A stretch of 64,000 bases of DNA from Galbula dea (taxonomy: Eukaryota; Chordata; Aves; Piciformes; Galbulidae). The stretch is taken from the NCBI GenBank assembly GCA_013399015.1, contig VWZX01009107.1:248001-312000 (forward strand), written 5' to 3'. Position numbers and translations under genes: made by a program. The notes below the pieces were generated by a model. The model made no database searches. It was given only the letters and a program-made list of their open reading frames with translations, and was not told where the DNA came from. Positions 1 through 12,018 of the stretch are shown here, one piece after another (position 1 is the first letter of the stretch; every line of letters starts with the position of its first letter).

Positions 1-3000
1 ACACCATTTTTCTGTCCTTACTTCCAAATCCCTAAAACAAAAAATAAAAAATCTAGGGTTACATGAAGAGGAATGACCTGGACTAGTTAAATGCAAAGAC
101 ACCCCTGGATTTAATTCAAATGAAGAGGATTGTATTTATCACTGTGTATCCCAGATCCAGAGAGCTGATGCTAAAAATCAAGCACTTGAAATCAGTGTAG
201 TGTGTTGTCTCTACATACACTACAGATCTTTCCTTAAAGATACCTCCCTTCTATTTTATAGTGTTTTCCTTCATTATGTTATCAAATGAGTCCTCCAAGT
301 GTGGTAGATGATCCCTGGTTTCAGGGATTGTTCAAGCTCCAATCTTAGTGTTAGTATCTGCCAGCTATCAGCTGCTATCTTGGAGTGACACGTTTCCTCA
401 CAGCTAATAATTGTTTCCCCCAATTACTTTATTGCTGAAATCTGAAATACCATTTGATAATTTCTCTGCTCATTTTTTTCCCCACTGAAAACCAGCAGGG
501 CCATTTGTGTCAGCTCTATGAGGTGAAGTGAAGGTGGCATTGCAACAGCTGGCCATAACCCACACTCAAAACCTCAAGGTCAAAATGCAGCTTCTTAACA
601 TCACTTCAGAGTAAGCAAGATCATTTGAAAGAACTAAACAGACTGAAAAGCACCAAAAAATTTATGCTAAGACCATTCCAGTGATTTCTGTAAAGAACCT
701 GTCTGCCAAACTACTTTATCTAAGGAAAACATCCATGGCAGTAAACTAAAAAGGCAGCAGAAGGAAATGCTTCCTTCCTCTTTGCTGACAGATGTGTTGT
801 GCACAAAACTTTTGACTAGTACACTCTCACATGCATGATTCCCAGGGCTTTGAACATTTTGATGTGTATGTGGTAAAACAGTTTAGGTGGAATTTTAAAA
901 TTATGATGATAATCATGTCCTTCCCTTGATGAGTTTTTATTGAAGCTCCAATGGAAAGGAAAGATGAAATAATATAATTGGTATCTGTAATTAATATTAC
1001 ACAAAGCTTCCTTGATGGAATTAATAATGTCAGATGGAAATGTAATTTAAGTCAAATTTCCTCATGTAAGGTGAAATTCCAATGTGATGGAAAACATTTG
1101 CTCCTGAAACTCACCTCGTTTTGTTTAATTATCTGTATCACTTTCTCCAATTGCTATTAGAGCAGCTGAAAGGGACAGAGGAGGCTGGAATGTCACTTTC
1201 AAATGGGAATATAGCAAAAAAATACAGTCCAGACAGGGACTGCCAGACCTATAGGGAACAGTTCTTAGTTGACATACATTTTAATAATAAATTGCTATAA
1301 GCTTTTATTTATTTATTTATAAAAAGGGAGGCAGAGTGCTGAATCAGACTAAAACTTAATCTAAATTAAAATAAGGCTTATTGACTTCTTAAGTCAACTT
1401 CAAAATTTATTGACCTAAAAGGTCAATGAATGTTAGTGAAAACCAGAAGTCAATATGTTCTGCATGCATGAATTGTTCATGTCTTTATATGAAATTTCCA
1501 GCAAACTTAGCAAATTGGAAAGACAGAAAAGAAAAATGAGAAATACAATGCCAAAGACAGCTCACAGATTTCAGATTATTTTAGGCCCATGTATTATATA
1601 TACAACATGATCAACATAACAAAGGCAGCATTGATTACCACTCTTGAGATAAATGTTATTGGAATGCAACAGCTTGTACTTGCTTCTTTTAAGCTGTCCA
1701 ATAAAACCAAGTAGGGGCATGCTGGGTACAAGGTCAAACTCTAGTTGTTATTTCCAAGTTTTATGACCATGAGATTAATTTCTTTTCTTTATATTCCAAA
1801 TATCAAATATGAGGACTGAGGCACCTTCAACACAACTAGGTCTGAAAAACATTAAAAGAAGTCAGTCACAGGGGAAATCAGCTGTGAATTCCTCTAGTGT
1901 CTATAAAATAAATCTTTGACCATTTGAAAAAGTTCTCTTCAAAGAGGTCTTCTGCAGCTGGCCTAGAAAATTACAACATACCTTTCACTCCAATACAGCT
2001 GGCAAGTTCCTCAGAAAAATATGTCTATCCACAGAAAATGTGAATTTGAGCAGCTTAGCAGGATGCAACAGAGGGTGGAACATGCCCAGGTAAGGCTCTA
2101 CCTAGCCCACTTACTGCCATACAGCATCTTCAGCTCGGGAAACAGAGATGCAGTTGGTGTCAACTCCTGTGTCCAAGCTGGACAAGCACCCAGTGAGATG
2201 TGGGTTAATGTTCCACCACGTTACTCTTAGCCATACTTAATTCCTACCAGCTGTTGGTGCATTATCTGAATCAGATTCCTCCTGTACATGTCAAGGAACA
2301 TCTCTTACTTGTCATGCATTAGAAACAGATACATGGATCACATGAATTCTTGAATTTGCAACCTCACTCTTAATAACTTCTTTTTTTAATACAGACATCA
2401 CAAAGCAAAACTTTCCTTTTGAGGAAAAAGTAAAAATAAAACTATCTGGTCTGGGTTTCCTTTAATCCTAAAGTGGGACCTGCACCCCTTTCAGCTATGA
2501 CAGACTTGGGAGGACTCACACCTCTACAGGAATGTTTCTCACAGAAAACATGTGCTGCACAACCACAGCCACTGTACTACAGCAAAGTAAGAACCTTGCA
2601 GCCTGTGAGATCACAATCCTGTTCCACTTGTATACAAGGGGTGGTTTTGTTCATAAACTTTCTCTGTGGCTTCATATGCAATGCCATTGTTTAAACAAAG
2701 ACACTTACTCTTTATAGTCTATTCATAACACAATGCATCTGCCTTATGATGCATATAAGTTTAATTAGAAAACTATAACTGCTTATAATTTACTCAAACT
2801 GCATAATTAAAGAGGAGGAAGGGCACCCAGCCTTGAGTGTTTAAGTGCTGCATAAAAAGCTTTCAATGAAAATTTACTGTGGCTGGATCTTAGTTCACCT
2901 CTACTGGAGCCTACTACAAAATATTTAGGTTTTTTTCCCCCTGCAGTAACACTACCATTTTTCCTAGTAACACAAACCTGTGGTTCATAATGACACAGAA

Positions 3001-5156
3001 ATGAGACTTCAAATAACCCTGTAACTTCTGTGCCTATGACCCTTTGCCACTAAGGAAGGTGGTGGCACATGATTTTGTCATGGAACTTGGATGGCTGAGA
3101 GACTGCACAGCCTGGATAACCTTCCCTCTATTCAAATCACCATGCCAGCTGGACTGGCAGGGTGAAAAATCAAGCAACATCAGATGAGCATTCAATAGGC
3201 TGATGACAGAGAGGGATCATTTGACTGAGCTTGTATACAGCAGTCATCAAGATGAAAACAGTTATTTTAATGGTGTCACCACAAACAGCAAAATCACTGC
3301 ATGGTGTCTTCTTCCTTTACACTGTTACAGGCCATGACCTACAAGACAAACTTTTGTTTGTAGCTTTCTCCATGAAAAAGAAAGTTCCACTTTCAGTGTT
3401 ACTCTTAGAAGCCATCACTCACAATCCCATTCAGTTTCAAAGTCTCAGCTCTACTACATCTCCTAAGATGCAATTAAATGGAACAGGACTTCAGAAATAA
3501 CCTTAAAATAGCACTCAGGTAACAAATATCACATTTAAATGATTCATCACATTTGAGATAAACATCTGTTTAAAAATCTCTCAAGAATAGGTTTCAAGAA
3601 CAGTAACAAGTAATAAGACTAACCTCAGCCCATAACTGTTACAAAACTCTTTCATGTTAACTAGTCCTTAAACTATTTAAACCCACAACTTGGAAAATAC
3701 TTTTTTAATATCATCATCATACAAGAGTTTTTGAGTCTGCAGCAGACTGAATTAAGAGCAAAAGAAATTGTGTCACAAAATAATAACCTCATGGTTTGGA
3801 AACTATGTTCCCATTTAAAACATATCAACAAAGCTGATGTTTTTTTTCACAGTAATGCTAAGCCTGGTTAACAAGTTGCCTGATCACTTTCACCACTTTG
3901 CTGCTAGTTGCATTCTTCCCTTTTTGCTCTTGTTGGATTTCAAAAGCTGCTTTGCAAGAATGGCCAAGAAAATAAGAAGTGGTTTAAATTCAGACATTCT
4001 CATGTGGCCAAGTCATCTCACATCCATTAAGTATTCCCTGGACCAACTACTGCCACAGCTACTACCTGCTCCTTATTCAGTGAAGCCAACACCTCCCACA
4101 CCAAACACTGCTATCTCAAATGCAGGAACACACAATTTCTTGTTTACACATTAAGGGCACAGAAAAAGGAAAAAAATTCTTTGTATGCACACTAACTTCT
4201 AAAAATTAACATCTCCCAACCAAAAATTGGGAAAATCTCAACAGCAAACCAAAACACCATACCCACATGACACATTTTCATGCTGATGACCTTGTTTTCA
4301 GTTATGTGGAGAATCAACTTGCCATTCCCTATGGCACCATGGGGCTGGCATACCACGGCAGTGGGGAGCCTCTCAGGACCCCTCATCCGAGGAGATGCCT
4401 GGGGAAGGCAGCATGGTGCTGCAGCCCAGAACTGCCTTGGTCAGGCAGGACTAATGATTTCCATCCCAGCACAGCCTCTGCTTTAATAATCACGCATACT
4501 GATACCTACAAGGTAACTTCACTTTATACCATTAGAATTATTACCACAAAGTTAGATCTCCTTCTAGCATGAAAGACGGAGGAACCATGCATTTTACTGA
4601 CGTCTGACAACTCTTTGAGGCAGGCAGTGTTTCCTCTGCGCTCACACTGGTGTACAGGAACAGCACCTCCGCCTGGAGTCATGGGCAATTAGAAATAGTA
4701 GGAAACAGGTTGTCTTACGTTTAAAACCAGAGTAGGTTCCGAATGCCCCAGACAAACGGCAGGGAACGTCTAACAGTTGGCACGAAGAGGTTCCAGAGCC
4801 AAGGTGACATGTGTCCTGACACCCTGGAGAACTCCTTCAAAGGTTTAAGTTGCTAGACGAGGCTACGCACACGCAACAGTTTAAGAGAGGGAGATTTGAC
4901 ATCTCCCAAGTCAGCCAGCGCCGAGCTGCCGGTGCCGGGAAGGTTGTGTTCCAAATGTCCAGCCGCGGCCTGCGGGCTGGAGGTGCAGCCAGGGAGGAAG
5001 GGACGAGGATAAGGAGTGAAGCGGAAGCCCAAGCGTCTGCCGCCGGCCAGCGGAGCTCCGTGTCCCGGAGGGCGCCGGCAGCTGCACCCCAAGGACAGAG
5101 GCAGGTGCTAGCCCCGGGGACCGCGGCAGAGTCGCCCTCGGCCCGCGGTCACTCAC
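1..5156 (-). other. Intron 1 of the small GTPase gene (partial)
   Basis: This stretch lies downstream of the GTPase exon 1 donor (GT at 5156-5155) on the minus strand, so it is inferred to be first-intron sequence running off the left edge. I looked on the minus strand for the next expected GTPase pieces, the switch II motif WDTAGQE and the NKxD box, and found neither. Open frames here are short and show no family signature. The DNA is AT-rich to about 4600 and becomes GC-rich towards the CpG island. No recognisable transposon was identified. Confidence 0.5.
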
Positions 5157-5650
5157 CGATCGTGGCCAAGTAGGAGGTGGGAGCCCCGGCAGGCGGCGAG
5201 CCGGGTTCCGTGTACCTCCGCACGATGGAGGTCTTCCCCACGCAGGACTCTCCGGCCATCACAATTTTCACCAGCAACGGCGGCAGCGGCTTCCCCACAC
5301 CGCCCTGCCCCTGCCTCAGCCCCGCCATGGCGGGCGCTGAGTGCCTGCAGCGCCGGGCCGGACCGGGCTAGGCTGGGGCGGGGCGGGGGCCGCCCCGCGG
5401 CGACGGAGAAAACTCCGGCCCCTCCCGCGGTGTAAGGAGGGGTCCGGGCCGGTGCCGCCCGCAATGTCCAGCCGAAGCCCACCCGCCATGTCCCGGCCAC
5501 CGCCCCGCACAGGTGGGGCGGGCTGCACAGAGCCCCGGATGGTGCTGCGTGGGAAGCGGGGCCAGCGGGGCGCGGGGGTCAGCAGGCTCTGTCAAGAGGT
5601 TTGGGAGAATAAAGCATGTACCGGCTGTTGGCATTCTGACTGAACGTTAC
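4880..5650. promoter_or_regulatory. CpG island promoter of the GTPase gene
   Basis: A sharply bounded GC- and CpG-rich block in an otherwise AT-rich window. It contains repeated GC boxes, for example GGGGCGGGGC near 5376-5390, and surrounds the GTPase start codon at 5328. No clear TATA box is visible, which fits a dispersed CpG-island promoter. The island extends about 320 bp upstream of the ATG on the minus strand, so the transcription start probably lies between about 5340 and 5650. Such islands often fire in both directions, but I cannot recognise a plus-strand gene here. Confidence 0.75.
5157..5328 (-). CDS. First coding exon of a Rab/Ras-like small GTPase (partial gene)
   Basis: This exon encodes 57 codons plus one base of a small GTP-binding protein. 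Residues 20-33 (VKIVMAGESCVGKT) form a beta strand plus the P-loop, with GESCVGKT matching GxxxxGK[S/T], which binds the GTP phosphates. Residues 54-58 end in ATIG, where T56 is the switch I threonine that contacts magnesium and the gamma phosphate. The ATG at 5328-5326 has a good Kozak context (CCGCCATGG), and an in-frame TAG lies 13 codons upstream (5370-5368), so this start is well bounded. The donor ATCG|GTGAGT at 5157/5156 is canonical, and reading through it hits a stop within two codons, which supports splicing. Oddly, a Gly/Pro/Ala-rich stretch (residues 42-50) makes the P-loop to switch I distance about five residues longer than in typical Rabs. The fold is clear, but I cannot assign a named Rab. 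Rab proteins generally direct vesicle traffic; that role is inferred here. Confidence 0.85.
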
Positions 5651-6844
5651 GCCAGCCCAAAATCTGCGCACATGCTACAGAAAATAGGAAACCGGCCAAG
5701 TTCTGAGTTATTTAATTCCTGTGATCTCTAAACATAACAGCTGGCGTGAGGTCACGCCGTGCTGTCAACCGGTGCTGTGGCCCGCAGCGGTTCTAGGGCT
5801 GGCACCAGTCTGCTGTGCTCATGCCCCTCGAGGCTCTGCCTCCGCTCTCCCTGAGCGGCCACAGGCTGCCTTCAGGTGACTGACAGCCGCCTCAGGTGAC
5901 AGACAGATGCTTCAGATGGCTGACAGATGCTTCAGGTGACAGCCGCTTGCACGCAGCATCCATCGCCACGCTGCGCTCTGCAGCAGGAACATGCCGGACC
6001 CCTTACAGATCCTGTGCGGGCTTCCACACGTTGTGCTTCGGCCACTGCCCTCAACCAGGGTTATCAAATTATGCAGAGAAGCACTTTTTTTTTTTTTTCA
6101 TGAAGTTTCCTCACCAGAGAGCAAAGAGGGAACTTTCACAACCCCTATAACACTTCCCCCATGAAGTACAGAAATAAACAGGCTGGTTTCTCATCACTTC
6201 CTAGCATTAAAGACAGAGACAGAGGAAATAGGTTTCAAGAATTGCCTCTTTTTCACTTTTGGTTTGTTCTCATCTGACAGCCAAAGTGACCTGTAATATG
6301 CAAAAAGATCTGTATCTACAGTGTAGACTTGCTGCATGTATGTCTGGATGTTTTACCAGAATCCTGTATGGTCCAAATGAGAAGGCCCTTGGCCCTTTGG
6401 TGATATGCACAATGAACTCTTCCAGTGTTGTCAATTTAGGAATGGGTTATATTTGAAGTAAAAGTCCTAATGGACATTCACAAATATTTGTGACTACCTA
6501 GGCCTATAATGACTCCCCACAGGTTTTGACATTGTCATCTTCAACCCTTCAAGCAACTCCTCAGTCAACTCATGTGTCACAGAGCAGGAGATGCAAACAT
6601 GCTTGCTTTTTGTGGAGGGCAATTCATGACTTCATGAGTTCCACCTAGCACAATTCAAGACATTCTCTTATCAAAGGCCAAGTATTTTTTCAGGCTTATT
6701 TCCCCAACACCACACTCACCAAGCTGCACTTCAATTTGCTAGTAGTGGACTTTAGGGCTTTGTAGTAGGTCTTCAAAGGGTGGCAGCAGCTTGTTTCTTG
6801 ATCAGTGCAGTTTCTTTCATTGCTGGAAGAATGAGAATTTCTGC
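5651..6844. other. Intergenic flank upstream of the GTPase promoter
   Basis: Sequence between the CpG island and a CR1 element. It holds a 20-bp minisatellite at 5870-5945 and a short poly-T run near 6086-6100. Open frames here are short, lack a family signature and partly run through the minisatellite. Nothing else is recognised. Confidence 0.5.
5870..5945. repeat. 20-bp minisatellite, about 3.7 copies
   Basis: Four successive units begin at 5870, 5890, 5910 and 5930 with the pattern CTTCAGGTGACTGACAGCCG and its variants (CCTCAGGTGACAGACAGATG, CTTCAGATGGCTGACAGATG). The period is 20 bp, and the units differ by a few substitutions. It lies about 540 bp upstream of the GTPase start codon. Confidence 0.85.
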
Positions 6845-7265
6845 TACAAGTTGAGAAAGACAACAGATCCTATGAGGAGTGGCTGAGGAAACTAGGGTTG
6901 TTTAGCCTGGAGAAAAGGAAGCTCAGGAGAGATCTTACTGCTCTTTACAACCACCTGACAGGAAGATGTAGCAAGATGGGTGTTGGTCTCTTCTCCCAAG
7001 TAACAAGTGATTGGGCAAAAGGAAACAGCCTCAAGCTGCAACAGGGGAAGTTTAGATTGGGTGTTAGGAAAAATTTCTTCACTGAAAGGGTTGTCAAGCA
7101 TTGGAACAGGTTGTCAAGGAAAGTGGTGGAATCACCATCCTTGGAAGTATTTAAAAAACATGTAGGTGTGGTGCTTGGAGGCATGGTTTACTGGTGGCCT
7201 TGGCAGTACTGGGTTAATGGTTGGACTCGATGATCCTAAAGGTCTTTTCCAACCTAAGGAATTAT
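6845..7265 (+). mobile_element. CR1 LINE fragment, 3' end
   Basis: A 5'-truncated chicken-repeat-1 non-LTR retrotransposon, identified by the diagnostic run from GAGTGGCTGAGG and TTTAGCCTGGAGAA to GGTTGGACTCGATGATC and AAGGTCTTTTCCAACCT. The open frame at 6898-7233 encodes the last part of the reverse transcriptase ORF, with the typical pattern VVKHWNRLSRKVVESPSLEV. It is a dead copy, because only the last 400 bp of a roughly 4.5-kb element remain. The usual ATTCTATG octamer tail has decayed or been lost after 7262. The divergence looks moderate, so this is one of the younger copies in the window. Confidence 0.93.
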
Positions 7266-8677
7266 TTAAGGCTATAACTACATTAAATAACTGGTAGGAA
7301 ATGGCTGATAAAATCAGCTACTGAGTTAGCTGGTCTTTTCAGGAGTGACCTCAGAGATGTGACTGTGTAAAAACCTCATACGACCAAAGAAGGCATCAGT
7401 CAAAGTGTTTTTTACTAGAGAGAGAGAAAGGCTGTGTACTGATGAGACTGAATATATTCTTGAACGACTGTTGGTGGAAGAAGTTGACCCCAGAGTACAC
7501 TTTCAGCTGACACACTGCATTATGAAAGCATTTGGGGAGCCTGTCCTGTACAATAAAGCTGCAGGCATGTGGCTCGCTTAATGTAACAAAACAGGCTGGG
7601 AGGGAAAAGGGTAACAGAGTGTATAGATATCCATGGACCATGAATATGGCCAAGCTAAAAATTGTGAGGCTTCTGATGACATTTCAGAAAGTTTTTGCAA
7701 TTGAGATAATCAGCAGAAAAATATTAATAAAGGCAGAACAAGATGAATTTGTTAGGGAAGCTATGACCAGCAATAGGGAAGGTCTGGACTTCATAAACCA
7801 GAATACTTCTTACTTCCCTGCTATCTCAGCAGCCCTACAAAGTTCTGCTTCCTCATGCAGAAATTTGAAGCTGTTGTTGAATGTCCCAGGTCTGAAGGAT
7901 GATGAGGTGATAGGCAGGCATGCATGTGGGCAGCATGTTGGCTTACAGATATACCATAAGACTTTCTCTTTATTGTGCTGCCTTCTCCCAGTCTCTGCTC
8001 CAAAGCTGTTCTTCACAATGAAACTTTCTTCAAATGAGGGCAACAGAGCAGCAGCCTGCAGCAGGGAGCCTGGGCTGATGGTGTTAGCAGTGATGCTACA
8101 AAGCTCAATCTTTACCCTCTGTTGTCTGTCAGGCTAACCAATATAAATTAAAAAGCTCTCCATAGTACTTTGTACATAAGTGTTGATTTATTAGCAATGT
8201 GCAAGGCAAGATTCTGGCTAATTTGTTACCAAAACTCCAAATGCCCAGGGCTGCTGCTGCTCCCAGGAAGTTAACAGCATCACTTTCCTCATCCTCTATC
8301 CACAAGGGGACAGTCTTTCCATCTCTTACCACTGACTAAAACCATCTAAAGTTAGCTCCTTGAAAAGCTACCATTCAATGAATGAGATTTAATTTTTCTT
8401 TAAAATTCATGGTTTGTGTTCATAAAAAATTTCTGGCTCTTTGTAACTCTTTTTGAACTGTATGGTGTTACTGTATTTATAGAGCTACTCATAAGTAAAG
8501 TTAGTTTAATGAAGCTAATGACTTGTAAGTAATGACTATGTGGCTACAAGACAATCAGTGCAAAGCACAAAAGAAAGTTTCCATGGTGTTCATTGAGATA
8601 CCTTTTGGTTGCTCACTTCCATTTCTTTGACTCTACCTTTCCAGTAATGTGACAAACAGTAATAATAATAATGAAAT

Positions 8678-8734
8678 TCTCCTCCTCCTTTTCCTTTTTC
8701 TCCCCCTCCTCCTCCTCCTCCTCTTCCTTCTTCA
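8678..8734. repeat. Pyrimidine-rich CTC/TTC tract
   Basis: A nearly pure polypyrimidine run including about six perfect CTC triplets around 8704-8722, preceded by a short AAT triplet run at 8660-8672. It is a simple sequence with mirror-repeat character. Confidence 0.8.
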
Positions 8735-11700
8735 CTGACCATGGTGTCTGCAGTGTTCATTTCTCTCAGGTATTCTCACTCCTCTCTCCACCTGCAGTCA
8801 CAGAGTTTTTAATTCTGTTTCTTAAATATGTTATTGCAGAGGTTCTACCACCATCTCTGGTGCCTTGGCCTTGGCCAGTGGCAGGTCCATCTTGGAGCTG
8901 GTATTGACTGTAATGGACACAGGGGAAGCTTCTAGCAGCTTCTCACAGATGCCATCCTGGTAGCCCCCTTGCTTCCAAAACCTGGCCATGCAAACCCAAC
9001 AGAGAAGGTATCCTGTTGAACAGCATCTCTGCCTCTTGTCCTGTTTGCTCCCCATATTTTTAGCCAAGTGTTGTGTTTTTAACATCCAGGTAACACTACC
9101 CATGAGAAGCACAACCTGAAAGTGTCCTTAAGTTATGCACCTGGAAACAGTTGCCATCTAATTGCCTAGCCTGCTCTCCCCTTGTGCAATAAAATCCTGC
9201 AAGTTCTGCAAGGGACTTTGCCACAGGAATCCATATGATTTGGAAACCAAAAAGAAATGGGAAGCATCTGAACATCACAAACAAATCCCCAGGAAAGGAA
9301 AAGAAGGTGGAAAGGTATATTATTATCAAGATAGAAGGACTAGGAGGAGGACACTAAGCACATGTGCTTATTGTGGTTTTTCCTAGCACCTGTAATGTCA
9401 GGAGCAATGTAGCCTGAGAGAGCTGGTTGATCTCCAAATCAGGAGGATGGGGAGTAGAAAATGAGAGCAAATGTAGAGCTGAATGACTGCATTCATCCTC
9501 ACAGGGGCCTGTAGGCACAGTTTATGTGAATAATTTCCTACAGCACTTTGAGAAGATCAATACGGAGTATGTGGCTTAGAGAGGTCACATACCAAAGGCC
9601 AAATGACCATGATGGACACCTCTGATGGGAAGCTTTTGTGCACTCTTCACAGTACTGTTCTACCTAGTAATGGAAACAAAGAGGAAACCATGCAAGCAGT
9701 CTGCTTATAGATGAGCCTGAGAACACCCAGGCTACACCTGTATCACCTTTAGTAGAAATACCCATATTTCAGTTCAGGTTCACTAAGCAAAGCTGCTGGA
9801 GGAGTAAACCAGTGAAGCTGCTTCATCCCCTGTAGCTCACTTCCCCTGGCTGTCACTTACCAGTTTGCTCTCATCTCCATGTGTTCTGCCATGGTCTGTT
9901 GTGCTAGCTTCCATTCCAGATGCTCCTCTTCCACATCTGCACTTGCCACTCCAGCCCCAAGGTGGCTGTCAGCCCATCACAGATGGATTTGAGGCCACAG
10001 TCTTGCTGCCTGCAGTGGAATGTTGGTTTTGGATGAGAGATATTGGTATCTGCTGGTGGTGGCATTTAATCCTCTGAGCCATGATAGCCAAAATCTATGA
10101 CAGCTGGCAACTCCCCAGGCAAGTCAGCTTTCTGGGGCAGGAATTTTCTTCCATGCTCAAGAGGACCTAGCTACCCCTAAACCCTACCCAAAGGGCAACA
10201 TGAACAGGCATCCTCTCATTTTTCATCAGGAATAAGTGACTCTGGCATGGAGCTCTTGGTGAGAAGCTCTCACATTTGGACTGTACCACTGTGGTGTGCA
10301 ATCCCTCGGTTCCTCTGACCTTCAGATCTTCTGAATACATCTCCAGTCCACAGTGGTCATGGGGCACAAAGCTGGGACTGGGCTGGGTGCATTCAGAGAT
10401 GGGGGCTTGGTGAGCTTCTCTTTTAAAGGCTCTTCTCAAATTCTCTTGGTTTTGGTTAGTGTAGGTTAGCTGAATGACTCTCCAGGGCAGGGAGGAATTT
10501 TTAGTTTATTTTAGTGACTGTTTTCTTCTGGTTTTTTACTTGTCTTCCCCATTCTGACTATACTTTCCTATATATCAAACACATGCAGAGTTGTGGCTAG
10601 ACCTTTTTTATGTATTATATAAATCTGTTTAAGTGAATAAATAAATAAACACTGCCACAATGGAGTAAGAGTGAAATATTGCACTGATGCTGTTAGGAGT
10701 AGAAATATTCAGGAAGTACCATTCAAATCAGCTGTGAAAATGCCACAAAGGCACATGCACACACATAACCCACAGATAGTATGTTTTCCTTCAGATAAAT
10801 GTCAAAAATGCAGGCATCCATTTTCATTTAAATACCTGACATATCCTTCAAATCCACAGTGTGCTTGGCAAACACCAGAGCATCTTCCATTAATCCTTAA
10901 AAGACTGAAATAGCTTTTTATTTATATTCAGCATTCTGAAAGCACAAAAGAGAACAATAACAGTATTTGATGCCTAGATCTTATAGGCTTCTTCCTAGAA
11001 TAGACTGCTACAAGAGCAAGCAACATCAGTAGTAGCTTAATCTGTTGTAGGAAACATGATTTATGTTAACGACTCTAAAACAACCTGCTCATTCTATTTT
11101 TCCATTTGCAATTTGGGATTCTCAGAAGAGGAGATGCAGAGACAAGCACAACCCATGTTTTCCATGAAAGATTCATGGAAAATGAAAAAATAAGATCTTT
11201 TAATAGTTCATGATAACTGTTTTTCTTGGCTTAAGTGTGGGGTTTAAAAAATGGTGCTCATTGTTTTGCTTGTAGTTCTTTCATGCATGGACAATCATGC
11301 TGATGATGCATTTACTTCAAGTGAATTTTCCAATTGAAAAGTGCTCCTGAGTAGTTTAAGTACTATGAATCACCAAAACCTCATCTAACTCCCATAAAAG
11401 CACAAGCTGCAGAAAGCAGCCCTGGGAAGAAGACATATTGGGATTGCACTGCATGATTCAGCTAAACAGAAATGTGTTTTGTCAACACAGGTGAAGAACC
11501 TGAGAACTCTGTAAAACTAAAATGATAACCTTCTAGAGAGACAGAAAGTATAGGGGGTTGCCTTTTGTTTGGAATTTCTGTCAGGATCAAAGGCTTTGGT
11601 ACCCAGATCTGGTCACAGAGCACTGAGCCCACAGGGTGCTCACTGGGGTCACAGCACCTTTTCTGCTTGCTGCCTTTTATGCAGCTGTAGGTTAGCTGCT

Positions 11701-11979
11701 GCTGGGACCTGGGATGGTAGAAAGCTTCCATCTTCCCTTGGTGACAGAAAATATTTCTGCCCACATATATCCACAGAAAACATTTTATTTTGTTTGACTG
11801 GGTTTTTTCCCCAAATAATTTGGGTACAGGTTAAGATGTTTAACATGAGCTAGGGATGCTTGCACAAGTAGTCTGGATACTGGAGAGGTGCATCACAATC
11901 AAAACCTGGCCATCGGTGCTGTCAAGCTGCTGTGGGCCTTCCTGGAGTGATCTGGGGGCATTGTCTCTGAGACAAACTT

Positions 11980-12018
11980 GTGGTTTGTTTTGTTTGTTTG
12001 TGGTTTGTTTTGTTTTAA
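11980..12018. repeat. GTTT-rich simple repeat
   Basis: Two near-identical copies of TGGTTTGTTTTG, at 11980 and 12000, separated by TTTG units. This is a short, imperfect simple repeat. Confidence 0.75.

Noticed and set aside
136..172. Minus-strand LWIWDTQ, similar to the GTPase switch II motif WDTAGQ
   Set aside because: It is followed at once by a stop, there is no usable GT donor, and the residues after WDT do not fit AGQE. It is a chance match.
5153..5500. 115-codon minus-strand frame and several other long frames in the GC-rich block
   Set aside because: These are alternative frames of the GTPase exon and its CpG island, where stop codons are rare. Only the frame with the P-loop has family motifs and a sensible splice donor.
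6898..7233. 111-codon plus-strand open frame
   Set aside because: It is the C-terminal reverse-transcriptase remnant of the CR1 fragment, not a host gene.
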